Assembly: GCF_900172215.1 (NCBI RefSeq)
Contig: NZ_FWFP01000004.1
Span: 186,001 to 250,000, forward strand
From: Ruegeria meonggei
Lineage (GTDB): Bacteria; Pseudomonadota; Alphaproteobacteria; Rhodobacterales; Rhodobacteraceae
Reading direction: 5' to 3'
DNA length: 64,000 bases
Positions within the stretch are counted from its first letter, which is position 1, and each line of letters begins with the position of its first letter. Positions 36,243-46,077 of this stretch are shown piece by piece. The notes under the pieces were generated by a model, which was not told the DNA's origin, did no database searches, and saw only the letters and a program-made list of their open reading frames with translations. The translations under genes and the position numbers were made by a program.

Positions 36243-36863
36243 CTAGACGGCTTCGCCCCGCGTCAGCAAACCGTCAGACACCAGCCGATCTGCCCATCCC
36301 TGAGCGCCGGTGAAATGATGCGTCTGCCAGCCTCGCGCCCGCGCGGTTTCGATGTTGTCGATCCGGTCATCGGTAAACAGCAACCGCTCGGGCGGCACGC
36401 CACAATCGGCTTCGACCATCTCATAAATTGGCACATGAGGCTTCACTAGTTTCATACGGCCAGAGACATACTGACGGTCAAATTCGTTTAGAAACGGATA
36501 GACCGTGGTGGCATAATCGAAATTCTGCACCCCGAAATTGGTCAGCGCAAATACCGGAATACGCTTGTCGCGCAAGGCCCGTTGCAACCGTACAGAGTGG
36601 GGAATTTCCGGGGCCGCCAACTCAATCCAATTATCATGCCACATGCGGATTTCGTCGCGCCACTCCGGGTACTTCTCGGCCCAGTTATAGATTGTATCGG
36701 TGAAATGATGCCCCTGATCGACAAGGTCGTTCATCCCGTGCAGATCCACCTCGGCAAACATGGCCCGGCGACGATCTTCGCCAATCACTTTGTCGTAATA
36801 GCGTTCTGGCTGCCACTCGATCAGGACATTTCCAATATCAAAAACAACGGCTTCAATCGGCAT
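36243..36863 (-). CDS. HAD-family phosphatase (subfamily IA, YihX-like)
   Basis: A 206-residue cytoplasmic haloacid-dehalogenase hydrolase. Motif I is VVFDIGNVLIEW with Asp9 as nucleophile and Gly-Asn in place of the second Asp, as in the YihX group. Motif II is in FALTNFG, the Lys of motif III in MKLVKPHVPIYE, and motif IV is LLFTDDRIDNIETARARGW. YihX dephosphorylates glucose-1-phosphate; the substrate here is not certain. No partner gene is evident. Confidence 0.85.
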   Translation of the reverse strand: MPIEAVVFDIGNVLIEWQPERYYDKVIGEDRRRAMFAEVDLHGMNDLVDQGHHFTDTIYNWAEKYPEWRDEIRMWHDNWIELAAPEIPHSVRLQRALRDKRIPVFALTNFGVQNFDYATTVYPFLNEFDRQYVSGRMKLVKPHVPIYEMVEADCGVPPERLLFTDDRIDNIETARARGWQTHHFTGAQGWADRLVSDGLLTRGEAV

Positions 36864-37008
36864 GGGTATTTCCCGTTCTCACAATCCCTGTTGCCGGTGA
36901 CTGAACCAATCCCGGTCGGAATTTACAAGGTCCTAACCGCAGCGCGCAGCGCTGCCTGGCCCAACCGGAGGTGGCGCATCTTTGATGCGTCTTCGACGAG
37001 CGGGAGCC

Positions 37009-37464
37009 TTACTTGCGCAGCGCGGCCCGCAACTCCCGCTCCAGCGCGTCCAGAAATCGGGAGCGATCAGCTTTACCGAACGGCTTACCTCCGCCACCGG
37101 CACCCAGCGGATTAGCGGCCCGCAGATCGGCCATCAAATCACGCATCGCCAATTGTTGTCCGATATTGGCCGCCGTAAAAGCCTCTCCGTTTGGACGCAG
37201 AACGCACGCGCCCGCCTCAACGCATTTCGCAGCCAGAGGGATATCGGATGTCACTACCACGTCTCCGGTCCCGCAGCGATCCGCTATCCATTTATCTGCC
37301 TCATCCGCCCCTTCGGCCACGATGACAACCTGCACCAAAGGGTTCGGCGATGGCCGCAATCCCCCGTTCGACACCAATGCCATCGCCACTTTGTGACGGG
37401 TGGCCACACGCTCCGCTTCGGCCTTTACAGGGCAGGCGTCGCCATCAATGAAAAGCGTCGTCAC
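37009..37464 (-). CDS. YaiI/YqxD family protein (DUF188)
   Basis: A 151-residue cytoplasmic PIN-like protein. Family blocks are [18 protein letters not shown] at the start, [19 protein letters not shown], the acidic [17 protein letters not shown], and the C-terminal [20 protein letters not shown]. Acidic residues are placed as in PIN nucleases, but no activity has been established for this family to my knowledge. Its start overlaps the sthA stop by 4 bp (ATGA), so it is translated with the transhydrogenase. Confidence 0.9.
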   Translation of the reverse strand: MTTLFIDGDACPVKAEAERVATRHKVAMALVSNGGLRPSPNPLVQVVIVAEGADEADKWIADRCGTGDVVVTSDIPLAAKCVEAGACVLRPNGEAFTAANIGQQLAMRDLMADLRAANPLGAGGGGKPFGKADRSRFLDALERELRAALRK

Positions 37465-38909
37465 GCCTTTTTTGCCTGTTTTTCAGGTGGCTTCTTACGC
37501 ACCTTGAATTCTTCCGGGATTGGCATCCGGTTGAACGCGTCCAGACCGGCGATCTTATAGGCCTCGGCCAGTGTCGGGTAGTTGAAGGTGTTCTGTACAA
37601 AGTAATCGACAGTGCCTTTCAGGTTCAGAACCGCCTGAGCGATATGGATCAGCTCTGTCGCGCCTTCACCCACGATCTGCACCCCAAGTACACGACGGGT
37701 TTTCAGCGAAAACAGCATCTTCAGCATGCCATGCTCTAATCCCATGATATGCCCGCGAGAAGTTTCGCGGAACCTGGCCACACCAACCTCATAGGGAATG
37801 CCGCGCTCTTGCAGCTCTTCTTCGGACATGCCGCAGGTTGAGATTTCGGGCACCGAATAGATGCCATAGGGATACCATGGGCTTTCTGGCAGGGTCGGGG
37901 TTTCCAGCGCATGACAGGCGGCCACGCGGCCCTGTTGCAAAGACGTAGACGCCAGCGACGGATGCCCGATCACATCACCGGTGGCATAGATATGCGGTAC
38001 CGCAGTCTGATAGGTTTTGCGGTCCACGTCGATCCGGTTGCGATGGTCCGTTTCCACACCAACCGCATCCAGGTTCAGTGCCGAGGTCGCCCCCATCCGC
38101 CCGGCCGCAAACAACAGCATTTCCGCACGTACATGGCGGCCGTTTTCCAGTGTCACCTCAACATGCCCGCCAACGTCTTCGATTTTTTCAACGGCCGACC
38201 CCAACCGCAGGTCCACGCCGTTTTCGCGGATCTGATGGGTGAAATCATGGATCAAACGGGTATCGATAAAGTCCAGGAAAGTATCGCGCGGCTCGATCAA
38301 GGTGACCCGAACATCGAGGGTTGAGAACATGGTGGCGTATTCCACCCCAATCACCCCGGCACCAATCACCACCAGAGATCGTGGGATTTCCGCCATTTCC
38401 AGAAAATCGTCACCATCCAAAACCGTCTTGCCGTTGAACGGCACATAATCGGGCCGGTAGGTCTTGGTCCCCGTGGCGATCAAAAACTTGGCCGCTGTCA
38501 GACGTGTGGTTTCCCCGGCATCCGTGGCCACTTCAACGGTGTGTGGGCCGACAAATCTGGCCAGACCGTTCAGGGTTTCAACATGGTTGCGGTTGAACTG
38601 ATGTTCCAGCACGTCGACCTCATGGTCCAAAGTCATGTGCAGGCGGGCTTTCAGATCCTCGGCCCGGATTTGGTCTTTTACCCGGTACGAGCGCCCGTAA
38701 AAGCTGCGCTCGCGCCAGCCTGACAGGTTCAGAACCGTTTCACGCAGGGTTTTCGAGGGGATCGTCCCGGTATGAACCGAGACACCGCCGAACCGATCCT
38801 TGCGGTCGATCACCAGCACGCGCCGCTTCAACTTTCCCGCCTGAATGGCCGCCGAACGACCTGAAGGGCCGGAACCGATGATAATCAGGTCGTAATCATA
38901 ATCGCTCAT
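37461..38909 (-). CDS. sthA: soluble (Si-specific) NAD(P)+ transhydrogenase
   Basis: A 482-residue FAD enzyme of the disulfide-reductase fold that transfers hydride between NADPH and NAD+. The FAD-binding [15 protein letters not shown] is at the N-terminus. At the position of the redox disulfide it reads [15 protein letters not shown], without the Cys pair of lipoamide dehydrogenase or glutathione reductase, as expected for SthA. NAD-binding [10 protein letters not shown] and the C-terminal [16 protein letters not shown] are present. Complete. It lies 3 bp after fghA on the same strand. Confidence 0.95.
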   Translation of the reverse strand: MSDYDYDLIIIGSGPSGRSAAIQAGKLKRRVLVIDRKDRFGGVSVHTGTIPSKTLRETVLNLSGWRERSFYGRSYRVKDQIRAEDLKARLHMTLDHEVDVLEHQFNRNHVETLNGLARFVGPHTVEVATDAGETTRLTAAKFLIATGTKTYRPDYVPFNGKTVLDGDDFLEMAEIPRSLVVIGAGVIGVEYATMFSTLDVRVTLIEPRDTFLDFIDTRLIHDFTHQIRENGVDLRLGSAVEKIEDVGGHVEVTLENGRHVRAEMLLFAAGRMGATSALNLDAVGVETDHRNRIDVDRKTYQTAVPHIYATGDVIGHPSLASTSLQQGRVAACHALETPTLPESPWYPYGIYSVPEISTCGMSEEELQERGIPYEVGVARFRETSRGHIMGLEHGMLKMLFSLKTRRVLGVQIVGEGATELIHIAQAVLNLKGTVDYFVQNTFNYPTLAEAYKIAGLDAFNRMPIPEEFKVRKKPPEKQAKKA

Positions 38910-38912
38910 GGC

Positions 38913-39746
38913 TCAGTCTCCGTACAGTGCCTCAGCGTGGAAGGTGATGTGATCTTCCATGAAGGTCGACACAAAGTAATACGAATGATCATAGCCGGGC
39001 TGCAGCCGGAAAATCGCCTGTTGGCGGCGCATGGCGATTGCCTGTGCCAGGGCTTCGGGGCGCAGAAGATCGATAAACTGGTCATTGGCACCAGTGTCGA
39101 TCAGGACGGGCCCGTCAAACCCCTTTTCCGCCATCAGGATTGAAGCGTCATGTTTGGCCCAATCAGCCTCATCCGTGCCCAGATAGGCCTTGAGTTGCTT
39201 GCGCCCCCAATCCGCACCGGTCGGGTTTGAGAATGGCGCAAATGCCGAGACTGACTTAAAACGCCCCGGCAGATTCATCGCCATGTTCAGCGCGCCGTGC
39301 CCCCCCATCGAATGGCCGGTGATCGCCTGACGATCACTATCAATGGCAAAGTTCTGGGTCACCAAGGCGGGCAACTCTTCTGCCACATAGTCCCACATGT
39401 TGAAATGCGGTGCCCAGGGGGTTTGCGTGGCGTTCACATAGAACCCGGCACCTTGTCCCAGATCGTAATCTTCGTGATCGGCCACCCCTTCGCCGCGTGG
39501 TGAGGTATCGGGGAACACTACGGCAATGCCCTGTTCTGCGGCCCAGGCCTGCGCGCCCGCTTTGGTCATCGCGTTTTCATGGGTGCAGGTCAGACCGGAC
39601 AGATACCACAGCACTGGAACCGGGCCGTCCTTGGCCTCGGCCGGCAGAAACAGACCAAAAGTCATATCGCACTGGCACGCGGTTGACGCATGGCGATACA
39701 CGCCTTGCACACCACCAAAACATGCATTCTCCGAGAGGGTTTCCAT
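38913..39746 (-). CDS. fghA: S-formylglutathione hydrolase
   Basis: A 277-residue alpha/beta hydrolase (esterase D family) that releases formate from S-formylglutathione, the second step of glutathione-dependent formaldehyde oxidation. The nucleophile is Ser146 in GHSMGGHGA. Other family marks are VPVLWYLSGLTCTHENAM and FPDTSPRGEGV, and a C-terminal GYDHSYYFVSTFMEDH supplies the catalytic His. Complete. The glutathione-dependent formaldehyde dehydrogenase gene that usually accompanies it is not in the window. Confidence 0.95.
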   Translation of the reverse strand: METLSENACFGGVQGVYRHASTACQCDMTFGLFLPAEAKDGPVPVLWYLSGLTCTHENAMTKAGAQAWAAEQGIAVVFPDTSPRGEGVADHEDYDLGQGAGFYVNATQTPWAPHFNMWDYVAEELPALVTQNFAIDSDRQAITGHSMGGHGALNMAMNLPGRFKSVSAFAPFSNPTGADWGRKQLKAYLGTDEADWAKHDASILMAEKGFDGPVLIDTGANDQFIDLLRPEALAQAIAMRRQQAIFRLQPGYDHSYYFVSTFMEDHITFHAEALYGD

Positions 39747-39841
39747 CAGGCATCATCCTTCGCTTTATGGTGCGACATGGCTAACGGCCCGGGTCCCTGA
39801 CGTAAAGTCCGAGAGCCTCTGACAGGCGTAATTTCCGCAAG

Positions 39842-40771
39842 TCAGGTTGTGCCGACCCACGCGATGACGAAAGGTACCGTCAGAATGCTGGCAGCTGTGG
39901 ACAACAGGATCGCTGCCGAAGCCCGGTGCGGTGCCACGCCGTAATGCGCGGCCAGCATATAGACATTGCCAGCCACAGGCAGCGCTGCTGCAGCAATCGC
40001 AACAGTGGCAGGGAAGGTTTCTATCGGAATAATCCAGATCAAAGCGACGGCAACACAGATGGGGTGGATGACAAGTTTGCAGAAACTCAGCCACGCGGCG
40101 ATCTGTACCCGCTCGGCTGATTTGCTGGCCAGCGACGCCCCGATTGCGAATAAAGCCCCCGGTGTGGCCGCACCGCCGAGAATTGTCAGAAAATCATTCA
40201 ACGGCGTAGGGACCGGAACCTGCAGTGCAGACCAAAGCATTCCTGCGGAAATCGAGACGATCATCGGGTTTTTCAACAAGCCCAACCCAATCAACCGGAA
40301 TGTGGCCGGGGTTAGTCGCCCGTCGCGCCCGCCATTGATCAAAATGACAATCAGCGAAGAAAACACGACGAGATCAACCGTCAACACCAGCATCACGGGG
40401 CCAATCGCGGCCTCAGAAAACAGCAGAGCCAGCATCGGCAAGCCGAGGAAACCTACATTGCCAATCGCCGCGCATTGCGCCTCGACTGCGGCAGTAGGAA
40501 TTTCGAGACCACGTAGCCACGCCACCAGAGTTGCCAGCGTATAAACAACCACGGTGCCTAACAGGTACCCAAACACCAGCCGACCGTTGAAAATCTCGGC
40601 AAACGGCAACGTCGCGGCAAAGCGGAACAACATAGCCGACAGCGCAAAGAAAAAAACGAACTTGGTTAGATATGCGGTGGCGTCTTCGGAAAAAAACCGA
40701 CTGCGACCGGCCCAATAGCCCAAGCCGATAATTGCAAAAAAAGGAAGCGTGCGCAGAAAGATATCGACCAT
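39842..40771 (-). CDS. AEC-family (auxin efflux carrier-like) transporter
   Basis: A 309-residue membrane protein with about ten hydrophobic helices in two inverted halves. Family marks are the start FLRTLPFFAIIGLGYWAGR, the central NVGFLGLPMLALLFSE and KNPMIVSISAGMLWSAL, and the C-terminal AALPVAGNVYMLAAHYG. Bacterial members export or take up small acids such as malate or malonate. ATG 40771 is chosen where homology starts. The TetR gene at 40977 is divergent and may control it. Confidence 0.85.
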   Translation of the reverse strand: MVDIFLRTLPFFAIIGLGYWAGRSRFFSEDATAYLTKFVFFFALSAMLFRFAATLPFAEIFNGRLVFGYLLGTVVVYTLATLVAWLRGLEIPTAAVEAQCAAIGNVGFLGLPMLALLFSEAAIGPVMLVLTVDLVVFSSLIVILINGGRDGRLTPATFRLIGLGLLKNPMIVSISAGMLWSALQVPVPTPLNDFLTILGGAATPGALFAIGASLASKSAERVQIAAWLSFCKLVIHPICVAVALIWIIPIETFPATVAIAAAALPVAGNVYMLAAHYGVAPHRASAAILLSTAASILTVPFVIAWVGTT

Positions 40772-40976
40772 GCGCAAACAGTTAACAGGGTTTTCACGGG
40801 CCGCAAGGCCAAGTCGGGCAACTCGGATTAACCGTTCATTGTCTGACCTGAGAGGGCAGTTTCTGACAATAAAATGATCGAAAAGCAAAGTTACGATGGG
40901 TCGGAACACATGAGAATCGTTGTATCTGAACTGATCGGTTTATAGTTTCAGCTAATCATCTATCAAAGGAGAGGTC

Positions 40977-41594
40977 ATGACCCAAGCCGCCGCCATTCTA
41001 CGAACGGGCCGCAAATTCGATCAGGTTTTGCGCGGCGCCCGAGAAGTTTTCATGGCAGATGGGTTCGAAGGCGCAAGTGTGGATGACATAGCCCGCGCGG
41101 CGGGGGTCTCGAAGGCGACGCTGTACAGCTACTTCCCTGACAAGCGCCTGTTGTTCATGGAAGTCGCTCAAACCGAGTGTAAGCGAATGGCGGAAAATGT
41201 CATTGCCATGATCGACGACAGCAAGCCTGCCCGTGAGGTTCTGACAATTGCCGCGACTCAGCTGACCGCCTTTCTGGTCTCTGAATTCGCGCAACAGGTG
41301 TTCAGGATCTGCGTGGCCGAGCGGGACAGGTTCCCCGAACTTGGCAAAGCCTTTTACGAAGCCGGGCCGCAGAATGGTCAGCGACAAATGGCAGAATACC
41401 TGGAAAAGGCTGTCAAAAAAGGTGAGCTGGCAATCGAAGACGTCCACATTGCAGCGGAACAATTCTCGGAACTGTGCAAAGTCAGAATTTGGCCCCGTGC
41501 AGCATTTGGAATTCAAACAAGTTTTGAGAAATCCGAAATTGATGCGATCGCTTTGCAGGCCGTAGACATGTTCATGGCCCGCTACGGCGTCTGA
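40977..41594 (+). CDS. TetR-family transcriptional regulator
   Basis: A 205-residue regulator. The N-terminal DNA-binding domain is at about residues 15-65: VLRGAREVFMADGFEGASVD, then DIARAAGVSKATLYSYFPDK, a textbook TetR recognition helix. The C-terminal ligand domain (about 80-200) resembles the TetR_C type found in efflux regulators (RICVAERDRFPELGKAFYEA). AAGGAGAGG precedes ATG 40977. Divergent from the AEC carrier gene with 205 bp between, which makes that gene a natural target. Confidence 0.88.
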   Translation: MTQAAAILRTGRKFDQVLRGAREVFMADGFEGASVDDIARAAGVSKATLYSYFPDKRLLFMEVAQTECKRMAENVIAMIDDSKPAREVLTIAATQLTAFLVSEFAQQVFRICVAERDRFPELGKAFYEAGPQNGQRQMAEYLEKAVKKGELAIEDVHIAAEQFSELCKVRIWPRAAFGIQTSFEKSEIDAIALQAVDMFMARYGV

Positions 41595-42199
41595 GTCTGT
41601 TCTAAACTTTTGCACGCACAAACCAGACCAATCGACAAAAAAAGTGGCTGGATATTGAGACTGATCAGCTTTCACCCGGACGGTCCATGCCCGGAGGAAT
41701 TTGGTCAAAATGGTGGTTTCACCGAGCGGCACGTAGTGCCGGATGCGCACGCGTATGTCCGTGATTTCCCAAAGCATCACTCCCTGCAGGGTGACGGCAT
41801 ATCCGTCATGCGGATGACTGCGCCATAATCTCGGCCTTGGCGGCAGAACAGGCCAAACGCGACAACTGGCCCCAGAAGTTTGTGCCGTCAATGCTCCGGG
41901 GTATCTGCGTGATCTGGGTGCAGCCACACGCTCGTTGCTGGATCGAATTGGGCCCCACAAACTGGAAATCCACCCGCGGTGGTGCCCCGACCTTTGCCCT
42001 GTGATCTCAGGCCAATACCCGCATGGGAAAGGTGCCAGGCCCTTTTCGGCACAGCTGACTTTGTCTTTGGAACTACAGTGTGCCGCACGGGCGACAGGCG
42101 TATTCACATTATGCACTTGCTCAGCGCCCGCAAAACTCTCAACGTGAGAGTGTACCCAAATCACTGGCAGACGAGACTGTGGTAGGTTCGGGAAGTCAG

Positions 42200-42228
42200 T
42201 TGACAATGGATTTTGTATTTTGGATACA
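42200..42228 (+). promoter_or_regulatory. putative dppA promoter
   Basis: TTGACA (42200-42205, perfect -35 consensus), 17-bp spacer, GATACA (42223-42228, 3 of 6 matches to the -10). The transcript would start near 42235, leaving a leader of about 90 nt. The GntR operator fills the spacer and -10, a repressor arrangement. Confidence 0.55.
42210..42228 (+). promoter_or_regulatory. putative GntR operator in dppA promoter
   Basis: ATTTTGTATTTTGGATACA contains the inverted repeat TGTAT-N5-ATACA (42214-42228). The identical 19 bases occur on the minus strand at 49617-49635, just upstream of the GntR gene that follows the operon. Confidence 0.7.
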
Positions 42229-42325
42229 TTGGGCAGGGATGTCGCGGCGGCGAGAGTCGCCAAAGATTGCTCTGGCCAAAATGAGCAACGCGAATGTCTG
42301 AAAAAAACATTTCTGGGAGATACTC

Positions 42326-43909
42326 ATGAAACTGAAATTAATGGCCGCAACTGCTGCGATCGCCTTATCGGGCGCTGCGGCACAAGCAAATACGCTGGTC
42401 TATTGCTCCGAAGGATCGCCCGAAGGGTTTGACCCGGCGCTGTTCACGGCTGGCACAACCTTTGATGCGTCTTCGCACCCGATCTATAACCGCTTGCTTG
42501 AATTTGAGACCGGCACAACCAACGTGATCCCCGGTTTGGCCGAAAGCGTCGAGGCCAGCGATGATGGTCTGGAATACACATTCAAGCTGCGTCAGGGCGT
42601 CAAATTCCATTCGAATGACGAATTCACCCCGACCCGTGACTTTAACGCCGATGACGTGATCTTTTCGTTCATGCGCCAGAAGGACGAAGGACACCCCTTC
42701 AACCAGGTTTCTGGTGGCACATGGGAATACTTCCAGGGCATGGGTATGCCGGATCTGGTTGAGTCCATCGAAAAAGTTGACGACTACACTGTGAAATTCA
42801 AGCTTTCCAAGCCCGAGGCCCCGTTCGTGGCCAACATGGCGATGGATTTCGCTTCAATCCTGTCGGCAGAATATGCCGACGCGATGATGGAAGCGGGCAC
42901 ACCTGAAAAGCTGAACACCGCGCCAATCGGCACCGGCCCGTTCTCGTTCGTGGCTTATCAGAAGGACGCGGTGATCCGTTACGCCAACAACGGCGATTAC
43001 TGGAAGGCGCCTGCTGACGTTGACAACCTAATCTTTGCGATCACACCGGACGCTTCGGTGCGCTATCAAAAGCTGAAAGCCGGCGAATGCCACATCATGC
43101 CTTATCCGAACCCCGCCGATATTCAGGCGATGCAGGATGACGCCGACATCAACATGCTGGAGCAAGAAGGCCTGAACGTGGGCTATCTGGCCTACAACAC
43201 CACCATGGAGCCTTTCGACAACCCCAATGTCCGCAAAGCGCTGAACATGGCGATCGACAAGAACGCAATCATCGATGTTGTGTTCCAGGGCTCAGGGCAA
43301 GTGGCCAAGAACCCGATCCCGCCGACAATGTGGGGCTATAACGACGCGATCACTGACGATGCTTATGATCCCGAAGCCGCCAAGGCCATGCTGGAAGCAG
43401 AAGGCGTGACCGACCTGTCGATGAAGGTCTGGGCGATGCCAGTGCAGCGTCCTTACAACCCGAACGCACGCCGTATGGCAGAACTGATCCAGGCGGATTT
43501 CGCCAAGGTCGGAGTGGATGTTGAGATCGTGTCCTATGAATGGGGCGAATACTTGTCGCGGTCAAAAGAACTGAACCGGGATGGTGCGGTTCTGCTGGGC
43601 TGGACCGGCGACAACGGCGATCCAGACAACTTCCTGGCGGTTTTGCTGGGCTGTGACGGTCGCGAAGCCTCGAACCGCGCGCAGTGGTGCCACGAGCCCT
43701 TCGAAGACCTGATCCTGAAGGCCAAGCAGTCCACAGATCAGGCTGAGCGCACCAAGCTTTATGAAGAGGCACAAGTCGTCTTCAAAGAGCAGGCGCCTTG
43801 GGCAACTATTGCGCATTCGGTTGTTTACATGCCGATGAGCAACAAGGTGCAAGGTTACAAAGTGCACCCGCTGGGCGGCCACATCTTTTATGGTGTGAGC
43901 GTCGAATAA
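42326..43909 (+). CDS. dppA: dipeptide ABC transporter substrate-binding protein (DppA-like)
   Basis: A 527-residue periplasmic protein of solute-binding family 5. Signal peptide MKLKLMAATAAIALSGAAAQA with cleavage expected after AQA. Family marks: LVYCSEGSPEGFDPALFTAG, YTFKLRQGVKFHSN, FNADDVIFSFMRQKD, TAPIGTGPFSFVAYQKD and RKALNMAIDKNAI. Closest to DppA, which binds dipeptides. GGGAG precedes the ATG. It is first in an operon with a dipeptidase-like gene and four transporter genes. A strong hairpin after its stop probably keeps expression of the binding protein above that of the rest. Confidence 0.92.
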   Translation: MKLKLMAATAAIALSGAAAQANTLVYCSEGSPEGFDPALFTAGTTFDASSHPIYNRLLEFETGTTNVIPGLAESVEASDDGLEYTFKLRQGVKFHSNDEFTPTRDFNADDVIFSFMRQKDEGHPFNQVSGGTWEYFQGMGMPDLVESIEKVDDYTVKFKLSKPEAPFVANMAMDFASILSAEYADAMMEAGTPEKLNTAPIGTGPFSFVAYQKDAVIRYANNGDYWKAPADVDNLIFAITPDASVRYQKLKAGECHIMPYPNPADIQAMQDDADINMLEQEGLNVGYLAYNTTMEPFDNPNVRKALNMAIDKNAIIDVVFQGSGQVAKNPIPPTMWGYNDAITDDAYDPEAAKAMLEAEGVTDLSMKVWAMPVQRPYNPNARRMAELIQADFAKVGVDVEIVSYEWGEYLSRSKELNRDGAVLLGWTGDNGDPDNFLAVLLGCDGREASNRAQWCHEPFEDLILKAKQSTDQAERTKLYEEAQVVFKEQAPWATIAHSVVYMPMSNKVQGYKVHPLGGHIFYGVSVE

Positions 43910-43923
43910 ACCACCACTCACTG

Positions 43924-43960
43924 ACCGGAGCCGCCCACCAGGCGGCTCCGGTTTCTTTTT
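43924..43960 (+). terminator. intrinsic (partial) terminator between dppA and the M24 peptidase gene
   Basis: ACCGGAGCCGCC (43924-43935) pairs with GGCGGCTCCGGT (43941-43952), loop CACCA, followed by TTCTTTTT. The next ORF starts at 43976 with its own GGAGG right after the T-run, so read-through expression is expected. Confidence 0.85.
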
Positions 43961-43975
43961 TGGAGGTCGGCCTGA

Positions 43976-45070
43976 ATGCCGGATTTGTCCGAGTACCGTC
44001 ACCTGGCAAAGGACATGTCAGTAGACGCCGTGGCCCTTGTGCCCGGCCCGAATTTCACCCGTGCGCTGGGAAAACCATTCATGAGCCACGAGCGGCCCTT
44101 CGTGGTCGTGGTACCGGCCGAAGGGACTCCGGCTGCAATTGTGCCCAATCTTGAACTGGGCTCGTGGGCACTGGTTGGTTTCGACGGCGCCGTCTTCGAC
44201 TGGCGCGATCAGACCGGCTATGATGACGCGTTCTCTGCCCTTGCAGAACATATGCCGCTGACTTCACTTGCCGTCGAAGGGCAGGTCATGCGAGTCTTTG
44301 TGTCCAAAGCTTTTACCCGCGCACTGCCCGATCTGAGGATCGTGGACGCCGAGCGCGAAATTTCTGGCCTGCGCATCATCAAGACCGAAGATGATATCGC
44401 GGCGCTGCAAACGGCGATTGATATCTCGGAACGCGCGCTGGACCGCGTGATCGCGGATGTGCGTGTGGGCCAGACAGAAAAACAGGTCGAACAGGCGCTG
44501 ATACAGGCGCTGTTTGCCGAAGGTGCAGCCTCGCTGGCGTTTTCGCCTATCGTGGCGGCGGGTGACAACTCGGCGCAACCACATGGCACGGCACGCGAGG
44601 ACTACCAGATCAAACCGGGCGACGCGCTTTTGTTCGATTTTGGTGCCCGCAAACACGGGTTTGCCGCCGATATCACGCGGACCTTTTTTGTCGAAGAAGC
44701 CTCGGACGAGGGCAGGGCGGTCTATGACACCGTGCTGCGCGCCAATCTGGCCGGGTTCGAGGCCTGTCGCCCTGGCACAACCGCCCATGATATTGACGAC
44801 GCGGTGATCGGCGTGCTCGAAGCCTCGCCCTATGCCGATCGCATCCGTACCAAGACCGGTCATGGGCTGGGCCGCGATGTGCACGAGGCCCCATACATCA
44901 TGCGCGGCAATGATCAGAAAATCCTTCCGGGTATGGTCTGGACCAATGAGCCAGGCCTTTATGATCTGGACAATTTCGGCGTTCGCATAGAAGATGACGT
45001 GCTTGTTACCGAGGACGGCTGTCGGTCTCTGACCCGCTTTCCCAAAGATCTCACAATAATAGGTCGCTGA
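43976..45070 (+). CDS. M24-family Xaa-Pro peptidase
   Basis: A 364-residue cytoplasmic metallopeptidase with creatinase N-domain (1-140) and pita-bread C-domain. The five metal ligands are present: two Asp in LLFDFGARKHGFAADITRTF (near 219 and 230), His in TGHGLGRDVHEAPY (near 296), Glu in TNEPGLY and Glu in GVRIEDDV. Such enzymes cleave X-Pro dipeptides or N-terminal X-Pro bonds. GGAGG precedes the ATG, and the stop overlaps dppB by one base. Its place in the dipeptide operon suggests it splits imported X-Pro dipeptides (inference). Confidence 0.9.
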   Translation: MPDLSEYRHLAKDMSVDAVALVPGPNFTRALGKPFMSHERPFVVVVPAEGTPAAIVPNLELGSWALVGFDGAVFDWRDQTGYDDAFSALAEHMPLTSLAVEGQVMRVFVSKAFTRALPDLRIVDAEREISGLRIIKTEDDIAALQTAIDISERALDRVIADVRVGQTEKQVEQALIQALFAEGAASLAFSPIVAAGDNSAQPHGTAREDYQIKPGDALLFDFGARKHGFAADITRTFFVEEASDEGRAVYDTVLRANLAGFEACRPGTTAHDIDDAVIGVLEASPYADRIRTKTGHGLGRDVHEAPYIMRGNDQKILPGMVWTNEPGLYDLDNFGVRIEDDVLVTEDGCRSLTRFPKDLTIIGR

Positions 45071-46077
45071 TGTTTGGCTACTTTCTCACACGCCTCGGCA
45101 TGTTCATTCCGACATTTCTGGGCGTGACGCTGATTTCCTTCATGTTCATCCGGGTCCTGCCGGGCGACCCGATCATCGTTATGGCCGGAGAACGCGGCAT
45201 GACCGAGGAACGCTATCAGGAGCTGGTTGAAAAGCTTGGCTTCGACAAACCGGTCCTGCAGCAATATTGGGACTATCTGACCGGCGTGATGCAAGGTGAT
45301 CTGGGCGAAAGCTTTGTCACCAAAAAACCGGTCTGGGATGAGTTCTTTGCCCTGTTCCCCGCAACGATGGAGCTGTCGATCTGTGCGATGATATTTGCTG
45401 TTGCATTGGGTCTGCCTGCCGGTGTGATCGCGGCCGTAAACCGGGGCAAGTTCTTTGACCGGGCTCTGATGTCTTCGGCGTTGGTGGGGTATTCGATGCC
45501 GATCTTCTGGTGGGCGCTGCTATTGATCATTGTGTTTTCGGGCAATCTGGGCTGGACGCCGGTCTCGGGCCGGATTGATCTGCTATATTATTTCCCCGAC
45601 GTAACCGGCTTCATGCTGATCGACAGCCTGTTATCCGGACAGGAAGGCGCATTTAAGTCGGCTGTACGACATTTGATCCTGCCAACAATTGTTTTGGGCA
45701 CCATCCCTCTCGCTGTGATCGCGCGTCAAACGCGCTCTGCGATGCTTGAGGTTCTGGGCGAGGATTATATCCGCACCGCCCGTGCCAAAGGTCTTTCACC
45801 GTCGCGGATCAACGGTTTGCATGCGCTGCGCAACGCTCTGATCCCGGTGATCACCGTTATCGGCCTGTCGGTTGGAACACTGCTGGCGGGCGCGATCCTG
45901 ACCGAAACGATCTTTAGCTGGCCGGGCATCGGCAAGTGGATGGTCGACAGCATTTTCCGCCGCGATTACCCGGTGGTGCAAGGCGGGTTGCTGATGATTG
46001 CGGTGATCGTCATGCTGGTAAACCTGCTGGTCGATGTCCTTTACGGCGTCATCAACCCCAAAATCCGGAGGCGGTGA
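45070..46077 (+). CDS. dppB: dipeptide ABC transporter permease DppB
   Basis: A 335-residue inner-membrane permease with six helices. The N-terminus FLTRLGMFIPTFLGVTLISF is typical of the DppB/OppB type. The EAA loop that docks on the ATPases is ARAKGLSPSRINGLHALRNALIP, and PGIGKWMVDSIFRRDYPVVQG follows. Start shares a base with the peptidase stop (TGATG); stop shares a base with the dppC start. Confidence 0.95.
   Translation: MFGYFLTRLGMFIPTFLGVTLISFMFIRVLPGDPIIVMAGERGMTEERYQELVEKLGFDKPVLQQYWDYLTGVMQGDLGESFVTKKPVWDEFFALFPATMELSICAMIFAVALGLPAGVIAAVNRGKFFDRALMSSALVGYSMPIFWWALLLIIVFSGNLGWTPVSGRIDLLYYFPDVTGFMLIDSLLSGQEGAFKSAVRHLILPTIVLGTIPLAVIARQTRSAMLEVLGEDYIRTARAKGLSPSRINGLHALRNALIPVITVIGLSVGTLLAGAILTETIFSWPGIGKWMVDSIFRRDYPVVQGGLLMIAVIVMLVNLLVDVLYGVINPKIRRR

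Larger units (their letters stand above)
41595..42325. other. 731-bp intergenic region ahead of the dpp operon
   Basis: I find no convincing gene in 41595-42190. ORFs here are short or are antisense extensions of the TetR frame, and none carries a family motif. The right end holds the dppA promoter and operator (42200-42228). The middle may be decayed coding sequence but I cannot identify it. Confidence 0.5.

Noticed and set aside
40998..42263. Minus-strand ORF of 421 codons across the TetR gene and the following gap.
   Set aside because: Half is antisense to a clear TetR gene and the rest shows no domain; composition fits a chance open frame.
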